This document shows positions 8,254 to 25,138 of a DNA stretch of 64,000 bases, in pieces. Origin of the DNA: Granulicella paludicola (GTDB taxonomy: Bacteria; Acidobacteriota; Terriglobia; Terriglobales; Acidobacteriaceae); contig NZ_JAGSYC010000024.1 in the NCBI RefSeq assembly GCF_025685545.1, forward strand, positions 1 through 64,000. The letters are read 5' to 3'. Under the pieces are notes generated by a model, which saw only the letters and a program-made list of their open reading frames with translations, had not been told where the DNA came from and did no database searches. How positions within the stretch are numbered: the first letter of the stretch is position 1; each line of letters begins with the position of its first letter. Made by a program: the position numbers and the translations under genes.

Positions 8254-8628
8254 ATGGCAGACATTCAGCAGTTGGAAGATCAGATCGTTGCTCTCAGCCT
8301 CCTCGAGGCTTCTGAGTTGGTGAAGAAGCTCGAAGAGCGTCTCGGCGTTTCGGCAGCGGCAGCGGTTGCTGCAGCTCCTGCAGCAGGCGGCGGCGCAGCT
8401 GCTCCGGCAGCAGAAGAGAAGACCGAGTTCACCGTCATCCTGAAGGATGCCGGCGCGAACAAGATCAACACCATCAAGGCTGTACGCGAAGTGACCGCTC
8501 TTGGTCTGAAGGAAGCCAAGGACCTGGTCGACGGCGCTCCGAAGCCTCTGAAGGAGAACATTTCGAAGGACGACGCGGCTGCTATTGCCAAGAAGTTCGA
8601 CGGAATCGCGACGGTCGAAATCAAGTAG
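8254..8628 (+). CDS. rplL: Ribosomal protein L7/L12
   Basis: The protein is 124 residues long, the usual length. An N-terminal dimerisation helix pair ([21 protein letters not shown]) is followed by an Ala/Gly-rich hinge (about residues 37-55). The C-terminal factor-binding domain carries conserved [19 protein letters not shown] and [14 protein letters not shown] segments. It forms the mobile stalk that recruits translational GTPases. The ATG at 8254 is preceded by GGAGAA. It is part of the operon with rplJ upstream and a long 778-bp spacer before rpoB. Confidence 0.97.
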   Translation: MADIQQLEDQIVALSLLEASELVKKLEERLGVSAAAAVAAAPAAGGGAAAPAAEEKTEFTVILKDAGANKINTIKAVREVTALGLKEAKDLVDGAPKPLKENISKDDAAAIAKKFDGIATVEIK

Positions 8629-8662
8629 TTATGTACCGGCCAGTTTATCTGGCTTGCACGGA

Positions 8663-8710
8663 AAGGCAGAGTGCGGTATCCTCTTGAGTGGGGATATCCG
8701 CCTCTGCCTT
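8663..8710 (+). promoter_or_regulatory. Hairpin between rplL and rpoB (attenuator or processing site)
   Basis: AAGGCAGAG at 8663-8671 pairs with CTCTGCCTT at 8702-8710. Inside, TATCC near 8677 pairs with GGATA near 8692, with short mismatches between the two helices. No T tract follows, so it is not a full terminator. In E. coli this same spacer holds a partial attenuator and an RNase III site that set the ratio of ribosomal protein to RNA polymerase mRNA. An equivalent role here is inference. Confidence 0.5.
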
Positions 8711-8908
8711 GGTGTGTAAGTGCAGCCGGTTTGCAGGCGGTGGGCTCCCAGAGATTGCAGTCTTTATGGCTGCCAACTTGAACTGAGCTTAAGTTTTGGT
8801 AGTAGTTTTCCGGTTCATCCTGGCAATGCGAAGCAGGTTATGGAGCCGGCCACCTTGTGGTTCGAGCGGCGGGTCCGCAGGGTGAAACGTGTGACAAGCG
8901 GCAAACTC

Positions 8909-8932
8909 TTGATCCCTTGGCCAAGGGATCAA
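8909..8932. repeat. Perfect 24-bp palindrome
   Basis: The half-site TTGATCCCTTGG (8909-8920) is followed directly by its exact reverse complement (8921-8932). As RNA it folds to a 10-bp stem with a GGCC loop; as DNA it would suit a dimeric binding protein. No T tract follows. Confidence 0.7.
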
Positions 8933-9406
8933 AGGGCGGCGACTATTCATCGTTTTTGTTGTGGTGAGATTTCCAAGATTTGCGCATTTGCGCTCTCCGG
9001 GCGAGCTGTCCCGAAGGGCGCTTTCGTCGTCTCTGCCAGAGTTTCCAAGCACTAACTGCCTTAGATTCTTCATCTGCCTGATTTTTCAGGGAGATGCCGC
9101 ATGTTGCGACGCTGTACCCGCTTGAAACGTTGTAACAGTTCGCGCCTTGTGAAGATCAAGGGCGAAGGCACGGAAAAAGTTTATGCCCCGCAGAATGCTT
9201 CGCTGGGGTTCTAGTAGCAAGCGCTTCAGGTTGTGTCTCCGCGAGGGGAGCCATGACCGGAACAGGCGCACACTGAGTCCAATGAGGGGGCGCCGCAAAC
9301 TGCGGAGGCCTTCTCCCTTGAGAGATAAGCCCGCACGGTGGGTGGACGATCTCAGGGCCTCGAACCAAGCAGCCGCCGCCTCACCCGCGACCGGCAAGGA
9401 GAGAGC

Positions 9407-13915
<4,509 letters not shown>

Positions 13916-13921
13916 CTTTTA

Positions 13922-13975
13922 GCCTCCAGCTGCTAGCTCCTAGCTTGTGTAACGGCTTGAGCTAGCAGCGGAGGC
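13922..13975 (+). promoter_or_regulatory. Long hairpin in the rpoB-rpoC spacer
   Basis: Seven bases after the rpoB stop, GCCTCC (13922-13927) and GCTGCTAGCTC (13929-13939) pair with GAGCTAGCAGC (13959-13969) and GGAGGC (13970-13975). That gives 17 bp with a single bulged A and a 19-nt loop. No T tract follows. It could protect or process the mRNA 3' end of rpoB. The rest of the 222-bp spacer holds only a weak 6-bp GCCTGC/GCAGGC inverted repeat at 13996-14016. Confidence 0.6.
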
Positions 13976-14137
13976 GAAGCAGAGATTGAAGAAGCGCCTG
14001 CAGTCAAAAAGCAGGCACGACAGAAGAAACGTAGAAGCAGTAGAACAGCAGCGAAGCTCGCAACAGGCCCTTAGAGTACCGACAGGGCGAAACAAAAAGT
14101 TGGCATCGAGCTAAGCACTGCAACGGAGAGAAAATAC

Positions 14138-18328
<4,191 letters not shown>

Positions 18329-18352
18329 GCGCTATCACAATCGAAACTACGA

Positions 18353-18384
18353 ACGGGCGGACTCGAGAGAGTCCGCCCGTTTTT
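18353..18384 (+). terminator. Rho-independent terminator of the rpl-rpo operon
   Basis: A perfect 12-bp stem (ACGGGCGGACTC at 18353-18364 with its complement at 18369-18380), a GAGA loop and a TTTTT run ending at 18384. It lies 24 bp after the rpoC stop. Confidence 0.95.
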
Positions 18385-18455
18385 GCGTGAAGATCTGGTT
18401 CACCGATCGCAAGCATAGCCTATGTGTTTCAGCGGATACCTTACGGATCTACAGG

Positions 18456-19238
18456 TTACTTCTTCGTGGCTGAATGTCCGAAGCTTGTTCCGGCGAACTC
18501 GATGCTTACGACGGGGCCGCCCTGGGAGAGTTGGCCTACCTCTCGGATGAAGGCTGGGACGTCGCCTTCCAAGACCCACAGCATGATGTCTTTGGGCTGT
18601 TTATCGATGATGGGGGCGATCACTGCGGCGACTCCGCCGAGGTTTGGGTGGATGCGGAAGACGGTGGCCTTTCGTGTGCGGCCTGCGATGCGGAAGGACT
18701 GCTCGCCCGTGCTGGTGAAGTCGAGTTTGATGAGACGGCCCTTATCTGTGGTCGCTACCATGCCCACGCTGAAGGCAGCGTCTCGGCTCACGTTGAGAAC
18801 GAGGCTGCCGACCATGCCGTTAGCGACGTCGTTGGGCAGATCCATGTGGTTGGACTCGGTCTTGGTCTCGCCCTTTTTGTTGGTGGTCTTCACGGTGACC
18901 ATGCCGGTTGCCGCTTCGACGGTGATGTCGGTGTCTTCCTTGAAGAAGGGTCCGTGCTGTACGTGGCGATCGCGCACTAGCTGGAAGGTGCCGTGCTGAC
19001 GGAAGACGGTGGTCTCTTCATCCACGGAGCCGTCCAGAAAGCGGAAGGTGAGTGTGGTGTGGACTTCGTCGCCTGTTGCGTACTGGATGAGTTCACCATC
19101 GCCGAGCTGCTTGCCTGTCTCGGAACGGACCACGAGGAAACCGCGCTCTGCTCCCAGCGTGTGCTTTACGGTGATTGGTTCGCTATGGGCTGCCCCTGCC
19201 GCCAGCATGATGGCTAATCCCGCACCTACGAGTTTCAT
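18456..19238 (-). CDS. Secreted protein of unknown function
   Basis: The protein has 260 residues. A clear signal peptide (MKLVGAGLAIMLAAGAAHS, cleavage near residue 19-20) is followed by a beta-rich sequence with no cysteine and no catalytic motif that I recognise. The pattern of repeated short strands (TVKHTLGAERGFLVV, then LTFRFLDGS, then VTVKTTNKKGETKTES) recalls periplasmic lipid- or polymer-binding folds of the DUF3108 kind, but this is only a resemblance. It lies convergent to rpoC and 69 bp downstream of the CLC gene on the same strand. Confidence 0.75.
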   Translation of the reverse strand: MKLVGAGLAIMLAAGAAHSEPITVKHTLGAERGFLVVRSETGKQLGDGELIQYATGDEVHTTLTFRFLDGSVDEETTVFRQHGTFQLVRDRHVQHGPFFKEDTDITVEAATGMVTVKTTNKKGETKTESNHMDLPNDVANGMVGSLVLNVSRDAAFSVGMVATTDKGRLIKLDFTSTGEQSFRIAGRTRKATVFRIHPNLGGVAAVIAPIIDKQPKDIMLWVLEGDVPAFIREVGQLSQGGPVVSIEFAGTSFGHSATKK

Positions 19239-19307
19239 GTATCCCTGCCTCCGCGCGGCTTTTCCGCATTCACTCTACTCAGATGCAAATGGGAGGATGG
19301 CGCGGAA

Positions 19308-20648
19308 TCAGTTCGATAAATTCTCAGAGGCGGCGACCTCGCGCTGCTGGGTGAGGCTTGCGAGTGCGAGGCCTTCTTCGTGCTTTTGGGCGATGAACTT
19401 GCTGCTGCCGACACGCTGCGAGGTGTAGATGCCTGCGTGGCCTGAGAAGAGGTAGGCGATGACACAGGCGATGCCTGCATAGGCTCCGGCTTCTGCGCCG
19501 AAGAGTTCTACGGCCATCAGCGTAGAGGCGATGGGCGTGTTGGCGGCTCCGGCGAAGACGGCTACGAAGCCCATCGCAGCGAGCAGCGAGGGAGAGAGCG
19601 GGATGAGATGTGAGAGGGCGTTGCCAAGCGTGGCGCCGATGTAGAAGAGAGGCGTGACCTCGCCGCCTTTGAAGCCGAAGCCGAGCGTGACGGCGGTGAA
19701 GAGGGTTTTTGCAGCGAAGTCCCATGGAGCTACCTTGCCGGTGAACGAGCCGACGATGGTAGGGATGCCGAGGCCAAGGTACTTGAGCGTGTGGGCTGTG
19801 CCGAGAGCGAAGACGACTGTGGTGATCAGCAGGCCTCCGATGAAGGGACGCAGCGGGGCGCTGGGGATGTGGTTCTTGGCGAAGTGCGCGATGGCGTGGG
19901 TGAGCTTGGCGAAGATCATTGCGACCAGGCCGAAGACGATGCCTGCGAGGACCGCGTAGAGGATTCCTAGCGCGGTGATGGGCGGGATATCGGAGACGGG
20001 GTAGTGGGTGTGGCCCATGTGAATGCGGGTGAGGATCTGGTGGGTGACGAGGTCTCCGACGACGGCTGCGAGGAAACACGGAGCGATGGCGGTGTAGTCG
20101 ATGCGGCCGAAGGCGAGGACTTCGAGGCCGAAGACAGCGCCGGCAAGCGGAGTTCCGAAGACGGAGCCGAAGCCAGCGGCGATACCTGCCATCAGTAGCG
20201 TGCGGCGTTCATGCGGAGCGAGACGGAGCGGCTTTGAGAGTTGGTCAGCGAGCGAGGCACCGGTCTGGAGGGCGGTGCCTTCGCGGCCCGCGGAGCCGCC
20301 GAAGAGATGCGTCATAAAGGTGCCGATGAGGATCAGCGGCGTCATGCGGGCGGGGATCGTGTCCTTCGGCTTGTGAATCTCTTCGAGGAGCAGATTGTTG
20401 CCTGCGACGACGGATGCGCCGAAGCGTGCGTACATGAGGCCAACCAGCCAGCCAGCGGGCGCGAGCAGGAGGATGAGCCAAGTGTGAGCTTCGCGGAGTC
20501 GCGTGGCGAGGTCAAGGGACCAGAGCAGGAGCGCGGAGGCGGCTCCGGCCATGAGGCCAACGAGGGACGCAATGGGGATCCAGCGACCGAGCTCGACGAG
20601 CATCAGCGACTGTTCGCGAAGGGAGTTGCGGAGGGAGGTTTTGGGCAA
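19308..20648 (-). CDS. CLC-F-type fluoride/proton antiporter (CLC superfamily)
   Basis: The protein has 446 residues and multiple membrane helices of the CLC fold. The gating-glutamate motif reads GREGTALQ (121-128, E123). The first ion-binding loop reads GNNLLLEEIH (83-92) in place of the GSGIP loop of chloride CLCs. Both are, as I recall, signatures of the fluoride-exporting CLC-F branch. A fluoride riboswitch lies directly upstream, which independently supports fluoride as substrate. The start is a TTG with AAAGGAG five bases before it. It should expel fluoride from the cytoplasm in exchange for protons, as protection against fluoride in acid soils. Confidence 0.9.
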   Translation of the reverse strand: MPKTSLRNSLREQSLMLVELGRWIPIASLVGLMAGAASALLLWSLDLATRLREAHTWLILLLAPAGWLVGLMYARFGASVVAGNNLLLEEIHKPKDTIPARMTPLILIGTFMTHLFGGSAGREGTALQTGASLADQLSKPLRLAPHERRTLLMAGIAAGFGSVFGTPLAGAVFGLEVLAFGRIDYTAIAPCFLAAVVGDLVTHQILTRIHMGHTHYPVSDIPPITALGILYAVLAGIVFGLVAMIFAKLTHAIAHFAKNHIPSAPLRPFIGGLLITTVVFALGTAHTLKYLGLGIPTIVGSFTGKVAPWDFAAKTLFTAVTLGFGFKGGEVTPLFYIGATLGNALSHLIPLSPSLLAAMGFVAVFAGAANTPIASTLMAVELFGAEAGAYAGIACVIAYLFSGHAGIYTSQRVGSSKFIAQKHEEGLALASLTQQREVAASENLSN

Positions 20649-20665
20649 TGGGTCTCCTTTGAGAT

Positions 20666-20721
20666 GTAGGAGTCATCAGCACCGACCGTGAGGTCGGGCG
20701 TCTGCGGCGAACCCCATCGCC
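20666..20721 (-). promoter_or_regulatory. Fluoride (crcB motif) riboswitch
   Basis: Read on the minus strand, 20721-20706 is GGCGATGGGGTTCGCC and 20680-20666 is GCTGATGACTCCTAC. These are the two conserved blocks of the fluoride-sensing crcB RNA. Between them is a CCGACC/GGTCGG hairpin. The 3' block ends 18 bp before the TTG start of the CLC-F gene and abuts its ribosome-binding site (AAAGGAG at about 20654-20660). No terminator-like T tract is seen, so control by ribosome access is more likely than by termination. Confidence 0.93.
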
Positions 20722-20770
20722 TTGATTTGATAGCTCAAGCGTAGCAGCGAGAAAAAGCAGAGTCAACGCA

Positions 20771-22288
20771 TTAGCGAGGCAGAAACTGTTCAGACGTAAA
20801 GGTGGAGGCGGGCAGACCATCGGCGTTGTAGAGGTTGTCGGCGACATAGCCCTGCCAGCCAAAGCGGACGTACATGGGAGCCGCGACAGACTTTGCGTGG
20901 ACGAGGACGGTGGTGCCCTGGATGGTGGCTTGTGCGGGGACGAAGTGGTGGTCGGCTCCGGCGATCTCGAAGCTGTTGAGCGATTTGCTGTGGGTCATGA
21001 GGCCTTCGGCGTGATCGAACCAGACGCGCATCGCGGCGCCGCCGTCGCGCTGTGACTCAGGGGTGGCCTGGTGCAACGTCGGGCCGAGGTAGTTTACGTG
21101 ATCTCCGTAGACGAGTGTGCGAGCGGCCAAGGCAAGGCGTGCGGCTACGGTTTTCTTGTCTGGCGGGTGGACGTTGTCGAACTGGCCGACATCGAGTGTG
21201 ACGGCCATTGCTGTGTTGGCGACGGCGAGCGATCGGCGCTGCTGGTCGCGAACGGTGCCCCAGTCTTCCTCGGGTGAGTTGAAGCTGGCGATCTGCACAT
21301 AGAGGAACGGCAGATCACCTTGCGCGAAGTGGGCGCGCCAGTCGCCGATCATGGAGCTGAAAAGTCGACCGTAGTAGGGGGCGCGATCGTGCGCCGAGTT
21401 GGTCTCACCCTGATACCAGAGAAAGCCTTTGAGGCTCATCGGCGTCAGCGGCGCGATCATGCCGTTGTAGAGGCCGGCGGGTAACCATGAAGTCGGGTCG
21501 GGGTGCCAGGGGTGTTTAGGCGCGGGCTTGCCACTGGACTTGGCTTCGTCGTTTTCGCGTGTTTCGGCGGCATTGATGGCGTTGGAGTCTGCGATGGATG
21601 CGGCGAAAGTAGCACGGCTGGCGAAGGCGGGCAGCAGAGCGGGATCGCTGCCGAGTGTGTCGAGGCTGGTCCACGAATCGGCGGGTGTTCCTCCCCAGGT
21701 GCTGTCGATGAGACCTATGGGTACGTTCTCGTGGGCGGCGATCTCGCGACCGAAGAAGTAGGCGACGGCGGAGAACTCCTTGGCGGTGGCCGGTGTGCAT
21801 TGCGTCCAGGTTCCACCGACGTCGTTGAGCGGGAAGTCGGAGCTCTTGCGAGTGATGAGGAGGAGTCGCAGCTTAGGGTTGGTCGCTGCAGCGATCTCTT
21901 TCTCGCTGTCGTTCATGACCGCGTTGAAGAAACCGGCAAGAGGAAACTCCATATTGCTTTGACCGGAGGCGAGCCAGACATCGCCCACGAGGAGATCGGA
22001 GACGGTCTTTTCAGGGCCGTCGCCAGTGATCGTGAGTGTGTACGGTCCGCCCGCCGATTCGGGATTGAGATAGAGACTCCACTTACCGAGCGCGTTCGCT
22101 TCAGCGGCGAGGGTCTGCTGGTGAAAGTGCGCCGTCAGATGCGCTCCCGGTGTGGCCCATCCCCAGAGGTGAATGGGGCCACCGCGCTGCAGCACAGCGT
22201 GGTCGGAGATGGCGTTGGGAAGGCGGACTTCTGCCTGAAGGACGGGCGAAAAGCACAGTGTTAGAGCTGCGGCATAGAGCAGGCGCAT
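20771..22288 (-). CDS. Secreted sialate O-acetylesterase family protein
   Basis: The protein has 505 residues. A signal peptide (about residues 1-19) is followed by a beta domain beginning VRLPNAISDHAVLQRG, the usual N-terminal start of bacterial sialate 9-O-acetylesterase homologues. The SGNH-type hydrolase domain has the nucleophile in ASGQSNMEFPL (S111). Further family motifs are LIDSTWGGTPADSW and LKGFLWYQGETN. A DNVHPPDKK segment likely holds the catalytic Asp/His pair. It acts outside the cytoplasm on acetylated glycans; in soil bacteria this is more likely plant or microbial polysaccharide than sialic acid (inference). GAGG lies five bases before the ATG. The next gene upstream on this strand is 20 bp away. 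Confidence 0.92.
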   Translation of the reverse strand: MRLLYAAALTLCFSPVLQAEVRLPNAISDHAVLQRGGPIHLWGWATPGAHLTAHFHQQTLAAEANALGKWSLYLNPESAGGPYTLTITGDGPEKTVSDLLVGDVWLASGQSNMEFPLAGFFNAVMNDSEKEIAAATNPKLRLLLITRKSSDFPLNDVGGTWTQCTPATAKEFSAVAYFFGREIAAHENVPIGLIDSTWGGTPADSWTSLDTLGSDPALLPAFASRATFAASIADSNAINAAETRENDEAKSSGKPAPKHPWHPDPTSWLPAGLYNGMIAPLTPMSLKGFLWYQGETNSAHDRAPYYGRLFSSMIGDWRAHFAQGDLPFLYVQIASFNSPEEDWGTVRDQQRRSLAVANTAMAVTLDVGQFDNVHPPDKKTVAARLALAARTLVYGDHVNYLGPTLHQATPESQRDGGAAMRVWFDHAEGLMTHSKSLNSFEIAGADHHFVPAQATIQGTTVLVHAKSVAAPMYVRFGWQGYVADNLYNADGLPASTFTSEQFLPR

Positions 22289-22308
22289 GGGGAACCTCGG
22301 AGAGATAT

Positions 22309-22878
22309 CTAGGGTGTGGGTAGAAAGCCGGGCGCGTCGTCAGCGCTGGCTTCGAGCGCGACCTTCCACTGTCCGGCGACCTTCTTCCAGACGGTGATAT
22401 TGCGGCCGGAGAGTGTGACGGGCTGGCCGTTCTTGTCTTTGGCGGTGGCGGTGTAATGTCCCCAAGTGAAGCCACTGTTGCCACCGGGGGACATCTGGGC
22501 GCCTTCGGCGTACCAGGCGAGTTGGTAATCCTTTGGGTCCCAGACGGCAGCAGCGGCGATGGCTGCGCGGCCCCGGACAGGCGGCTTGCCGTTCTGCAGC
22601 GTGACGCCGTCCTCGGCGAACCAGGCGGCGAAGGCTTTGCCGCCTCCAGCGATGGTGGCGTCGGAGAACTGACCTTCGAGCTTGACGAGTTCGATCTCGC
22701 CGGGCGAGAGGGTGGGCATGGTGAGCGGACTCAGCGTGGGACCCTTGCCTAGCGGAGCGGCGCTGATGCCGGGCAGCGTGGCCTGGTTCTGTGCAGCGTC
22801 GGCGAGAGACGTCGGCGCCGTCACGATCAGAAGTAGAACAGCGAAGGTGGGAACGCGCTGGATCGCGAAAGGCTTCAT
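22309..22878 (-). CDS. Secreted SnoaL/DUF4440-like (NTF2-fold) protein
   Basis: The protein has 189 residues from the ATG at 22878; the frame extends further upstream but the signal peptide starts here (KPFAIQRVPTFAVLLLIVTAP). The mature part has the NTF2-like pattern: EIELVKLEGQFSDA, then AFAAWFAEDGVTL, then GRAAIAAA, and a terminal TVWKKVAGQWKVALEA. Such domains are often small ligand-binding or isomerase-like modules. The role cannot be set from sequence. It ends 20 bp before the acetylesterase start, so the two are probably co-transcribed. Confidence 0.8.
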   Translation of the reverse strand: MKPFAIQRVPTFAVLLLIVTAPTSLADAAQNQATLPGISAAPLGKGPTLSPLTMPTLSPGEIELVKLEGQFSDATIAGGGKAFAAWFAEDGVTLQNGKPPVRGRAAIAAAAVWDPKDYQLAWYAEGAQMSPGGNSGFTWGHYTATAKDKNGQPVTLSGRNITVWKKVAGQWKVALEASADDAPGFLPTP

Positions 22879-22947
22879 GCTGGCGATTGTATCGAGGCTG
22901 TGGTTTGTGATGTAAGTGAGCGGCAAATCCGGCTATACTTCCGCATC

Positions 22948-23733
22948 ATGAACGCTTCCACCGAGATGTCTGACGCAGGGAGTCAGCCGGATGAGGTGCA
23001 TGTCGAGTTCACTCTTGCGCTGGGCGAAGGCAAGGTCCATGCCGAGGCCATTGTGCCCACGGCGAAGGTGACGCTGACGCAGCTGCTGCCGGTGCTGCAG
23101 GGCTTGTCGTCAAGCATCATTGGGGCGGTGGTGGGGCAAGTAGAGGAGGAGGGCCATGCGATCTCCTGCAAAGCCGGTTGTGGAGCGTGTTGCCGACAGC
23201 TGGTGCCGATCAGCTTGTTCGAAGCAGAGGCGATGGCAGAGTGGATTCGAAGCCTGTCGCAAGAGCAGCAGGTAGGACTGCAACAGCGATTTGATCATGC
23301 CTTGCGGACGTTCGCGTCGACGGGGTTCCTGGAGCAACTCGATCCGGCGAAGCTGAAAGATTTGAGTCTTGAGGAGCGAAAAGTCATGGGACAGGAGTAT
23401 GTGCGACAAGGGGTGGCGTGTCCTTTTTTACAGGATGAGTCGTGCAGCATCCATCCCAATCGCCCGCTGATCTGCCGTGAATACCTAGTGACGTCTCCTG
23501 CGGAGTGCTGCTCGCATCCGACGCCGGAGACGGTGAAGATTGTGCCAATGCCGGTGACCCTGAGCAGTGCTCTGTACCGCGCGGGCAGGATGCTGCCGGG
23601 CGAGGTGAATGGCTGGATTCCTCTCGTGTTTCTGATGGCGTGGATGAAGATGGGAGCGCGGCCTGGAGACAGCTTTGAGGCTGGCGGACCTAAGCTACTC
23701 GCGGCGTTTCTGGAGCAGTGCGGCACGGCGTAA
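22948..23733 (+). CDS. YkgJ-family cysteine cluster protein
   Basis: The protein has 261 residues. The central domain is the YkgJ/UPF0153 cysteine cluster: CKAGCGACC (C74, C78, C81, C82), then CPFLQDESCSIHPNRPLICREY and a later Cys pair near CCSHP. The cluster is thought to bind zinc or iron-sulfur, and the biochemical role is unknown. The ATG at 22948 is chosen over an in-frame upstream start because the latter lacks a ribosome-binding site. It is divergent from the SnoaL gene. The following symporter gene starts 17 bp after its stop, so the two are likely co-transcribed. Confidence 0.85.
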   Translation: MNASTEMSDAGSQPDEVHVEFTLALGEGKVHAEAIVPTAKVTLTQLLPVLQGLSSSIIGAVVGQVEEEGHAISCKAGCGACCRQLVPISLFEAEAMAEWIRSLSQEQQVGLQQRFDHALRTFASTGFLEQLDPAKLKDLSLEERKVMGQEYVRQGVACPFLQDESCSIHPNRPLICREYLVTSPAECCSHPTPETVKIVPMPVTLSSALYRAGRMLPGEVNGWIPLVFLMAWMKMGARPGDSFEAGGPKLLAAFLEQCGTA

Positions 23734-23750
23734 GCTGTTATGCTTCGCGC

Positions 23751-25055
23751 ATGAGTCATGTTTTGTGGGTTGTGCTTCGTTGCATTGCCATTGCGGTACT
23801 GGCTGCGTTCGCCTGGCGACGGAAGAGCCTTACACCGTGGATATTTGTGGGCATGGTGGTAGGGCTTGAGCTCGGCTGCGATCTACCGCATGTCGCGGTG
23901 CAGCTGCGTGTGTTTTCAGACATCTTTCTGCGGCTGATCAAGACGATTGTGGCTCCGCTGATTCTCGCAACGCTGGTGGTGGGCATCGCCGGGCATGGCG
24001 ACTTGAAGAGTGTTGGGCGCATTGGGATCAAGTCGCTGATCTACTTCGAGGTGGTGACGACGCTGGCGCTTGCGATCGGACTGATTGCGATCAATGTGAG
24101 CAAGGCAGGTGTGGGTGTCGATGCTGGCACGGCTGCTTCTCCCGTTGCAGGCGTCATCGCCGCTCCTCCGATGCACTGGGATGACTTTCTGCTGCATGTG
24201 TTTCCCGAGAACATTGCGAAGAGCGTGGCGGAAGGGCAGATTCTCCAGGTCGCGGTGTTTGCGGTGTTCTTTGGCATTGCGTTATCTCAATTGAAGGAGG
24301 AGAAGCGCGAGCCGGTGGTGAAGCTGTTCGAGAGCGTGAGCGAGGTGATGTTCAAGTTCACGAATGTGGTGATGTATCTTTCACCGCTGGCGGTGTGCGC
24401 GGCGATTGCATATACCGTCGGTCACAGCGGGCTTGGCGTTCTGGTGAACCTGGGCAAACTGCTGCTGACGTTGTATGGGGCTTTGATCGCTTTTCTGCTG
24501 CTGGTGCTGCTGCCAATCATGCTGCTGTTCCGCATACCGGTGATGCGGTTTATCCAGGCGATTGCAGAACCCGCGACGATTGCCTTCGGGACGGCAACGA
24601 GTGAAGCTGCGCTGCCGACGGCGATGGAGAATATGGAGGCGCTGGGTGTGCCTCGGCGCATAGTGGCGTTCGTGATTCCGGCGGGTTACAGCTTCAATCT
24701 CGATGGTTCGACGCTGTACCTCGCGGTGGCGGGGATATTTGTGGCGCAGGCTGGCGGAATTCATATGTCGATTGGCGAGCAGCTGGCGATGATGCTGACA
24801 CTGCTGCTGACCAGCAAGGGTGTAGCAGGAGTGCCGCGCGCAACGATGGTGGTGATTCTGGCGACGGCTGCGACGTTCCATCTGCCCCTGGAGCCGGTGG
24901 CGATGATTCTCGGCGTAGATGTGCTGATGGATATGGCGCGCACGATGGTGAACGTGATTGGGAATTGCCTGGCCAGTGCAGTGGTGGCTAAGTGGGAGGG
25001 TGAGTTCGGGACGGAGCTACCGAGTGAGGCTGTGCTGGAGGGTGTTGAGGCTTAG
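23751..25055 (+). CDS. Dicarboxylate/amino acid:cation symporter (DAACS family)
   Basis: The protein has 434 residues. It matches the glutamate/dicarboxylate symporter fold: the N-terminal DIFLRLIKTIVAPLILATLVVGIA block, a FGTATSEAALPTAMENME hairpin carrying the serine-rich re-entrant loop, IPAGYSFNLDGSTLY, and the C-terminal DVLMDMARTMVNVIGNCLA. It would import C4-dicarboxylates or acidic amino acids with protons or sodium; DctA-like and GltP-like specificity cannot be separated by eye. The start is the ATG at 23751. A bidirectional hairpin terminator follows. Confidence 0.93.
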   Translation: MSHVLWVVLRCIAIAVLAAFAWRRKSLTPWIFVGMVVGLELGCDLPHVAVQLRVFSDIFLRLIKTIVAPLILATLVVGIAGHGDLKSVGRIGIKSLIYFEVVTTLALAIGLIAINVSKAGVGVDAGTAASPVAGVIAAPPMHWDDFLLHVFPENIAKSVAEGQILQVAVFAVFFGIALSQLKEEKREPVVKLFESVSEVMFKFTNVVMYLSPLAVCAAIAYTVGHSGLGVLVNLGKLLLTLYGALIAFLLLVLLPIMLLFRIPVMRFIQAIAEPATIAFGTATSEAALPTAMENMEALGVPRRIVAFVIPAGYSFNLDGSTLYLAVAGIFVAQAGGIHMSIGEQLAMMLTLLLTSKGVAGVPRATMVVILATAATFHLPLEPVAMILGVDVLMDMARTMVNVIGNCLASAVVAKWEGEFGTELPSEAVLEGVEA

Positions 25056-25089
25056 AGAGTCATCTGATTTGCGAGACAGTCGTTAGATA

Positions 25090-25129
25090 ACGAAGAAGGC
25101 CCGGTCTTTACAGACCGGGCCTTCTTCGT
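25090..25129. terminator. Bidirectional hairpin terminator
   Basis: An 18-bp perfect stem (25090-25107 with 25112-25129; arms begin ACGAAGAAGGCCC) encloses a TTAC loop. It lies between two convergent genes. The A/T-rich outer bases are short on both sides, so termination strength is uncertain. Confidence 0.75.
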
Positions 25130-25138
25130 CTCACGGTA

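Larger units (their letters stand above)
8629..9406 (+). other. Long non-coding spacer between rplL and rpoB
   Basis: This 778-bp stretch has no convincing gene. It contains a long hairpin (8663-8710), a perfect 24-bp palindrome (8909-8932), a short CCTGA/TCAGG hairpin around 9077-9090 and, at its end, the strong AAGGAGAG ribosome-binding site of rpoB (about 9397-9404). The length is well above the usual rplL-rpoB spacing of a few hundred bases. It may be transcribed as a regulatory or processing region, or may hold repeat insertions. Confidence 0.6.

Noticed and set aside
8720-9055. Possible 111-codon gene in the rplL-rpoB spacer
   Set aside because: No ribosome-binding site, crosses the palindrome, and the opposite strand is equally open.
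9101-9214. 37-codon frame with AGGGAG upstream, before rpoB
   Set aside because: The site and spacing are fair but the basic, Cys-containing peptide is not recognisable and there is no other support.
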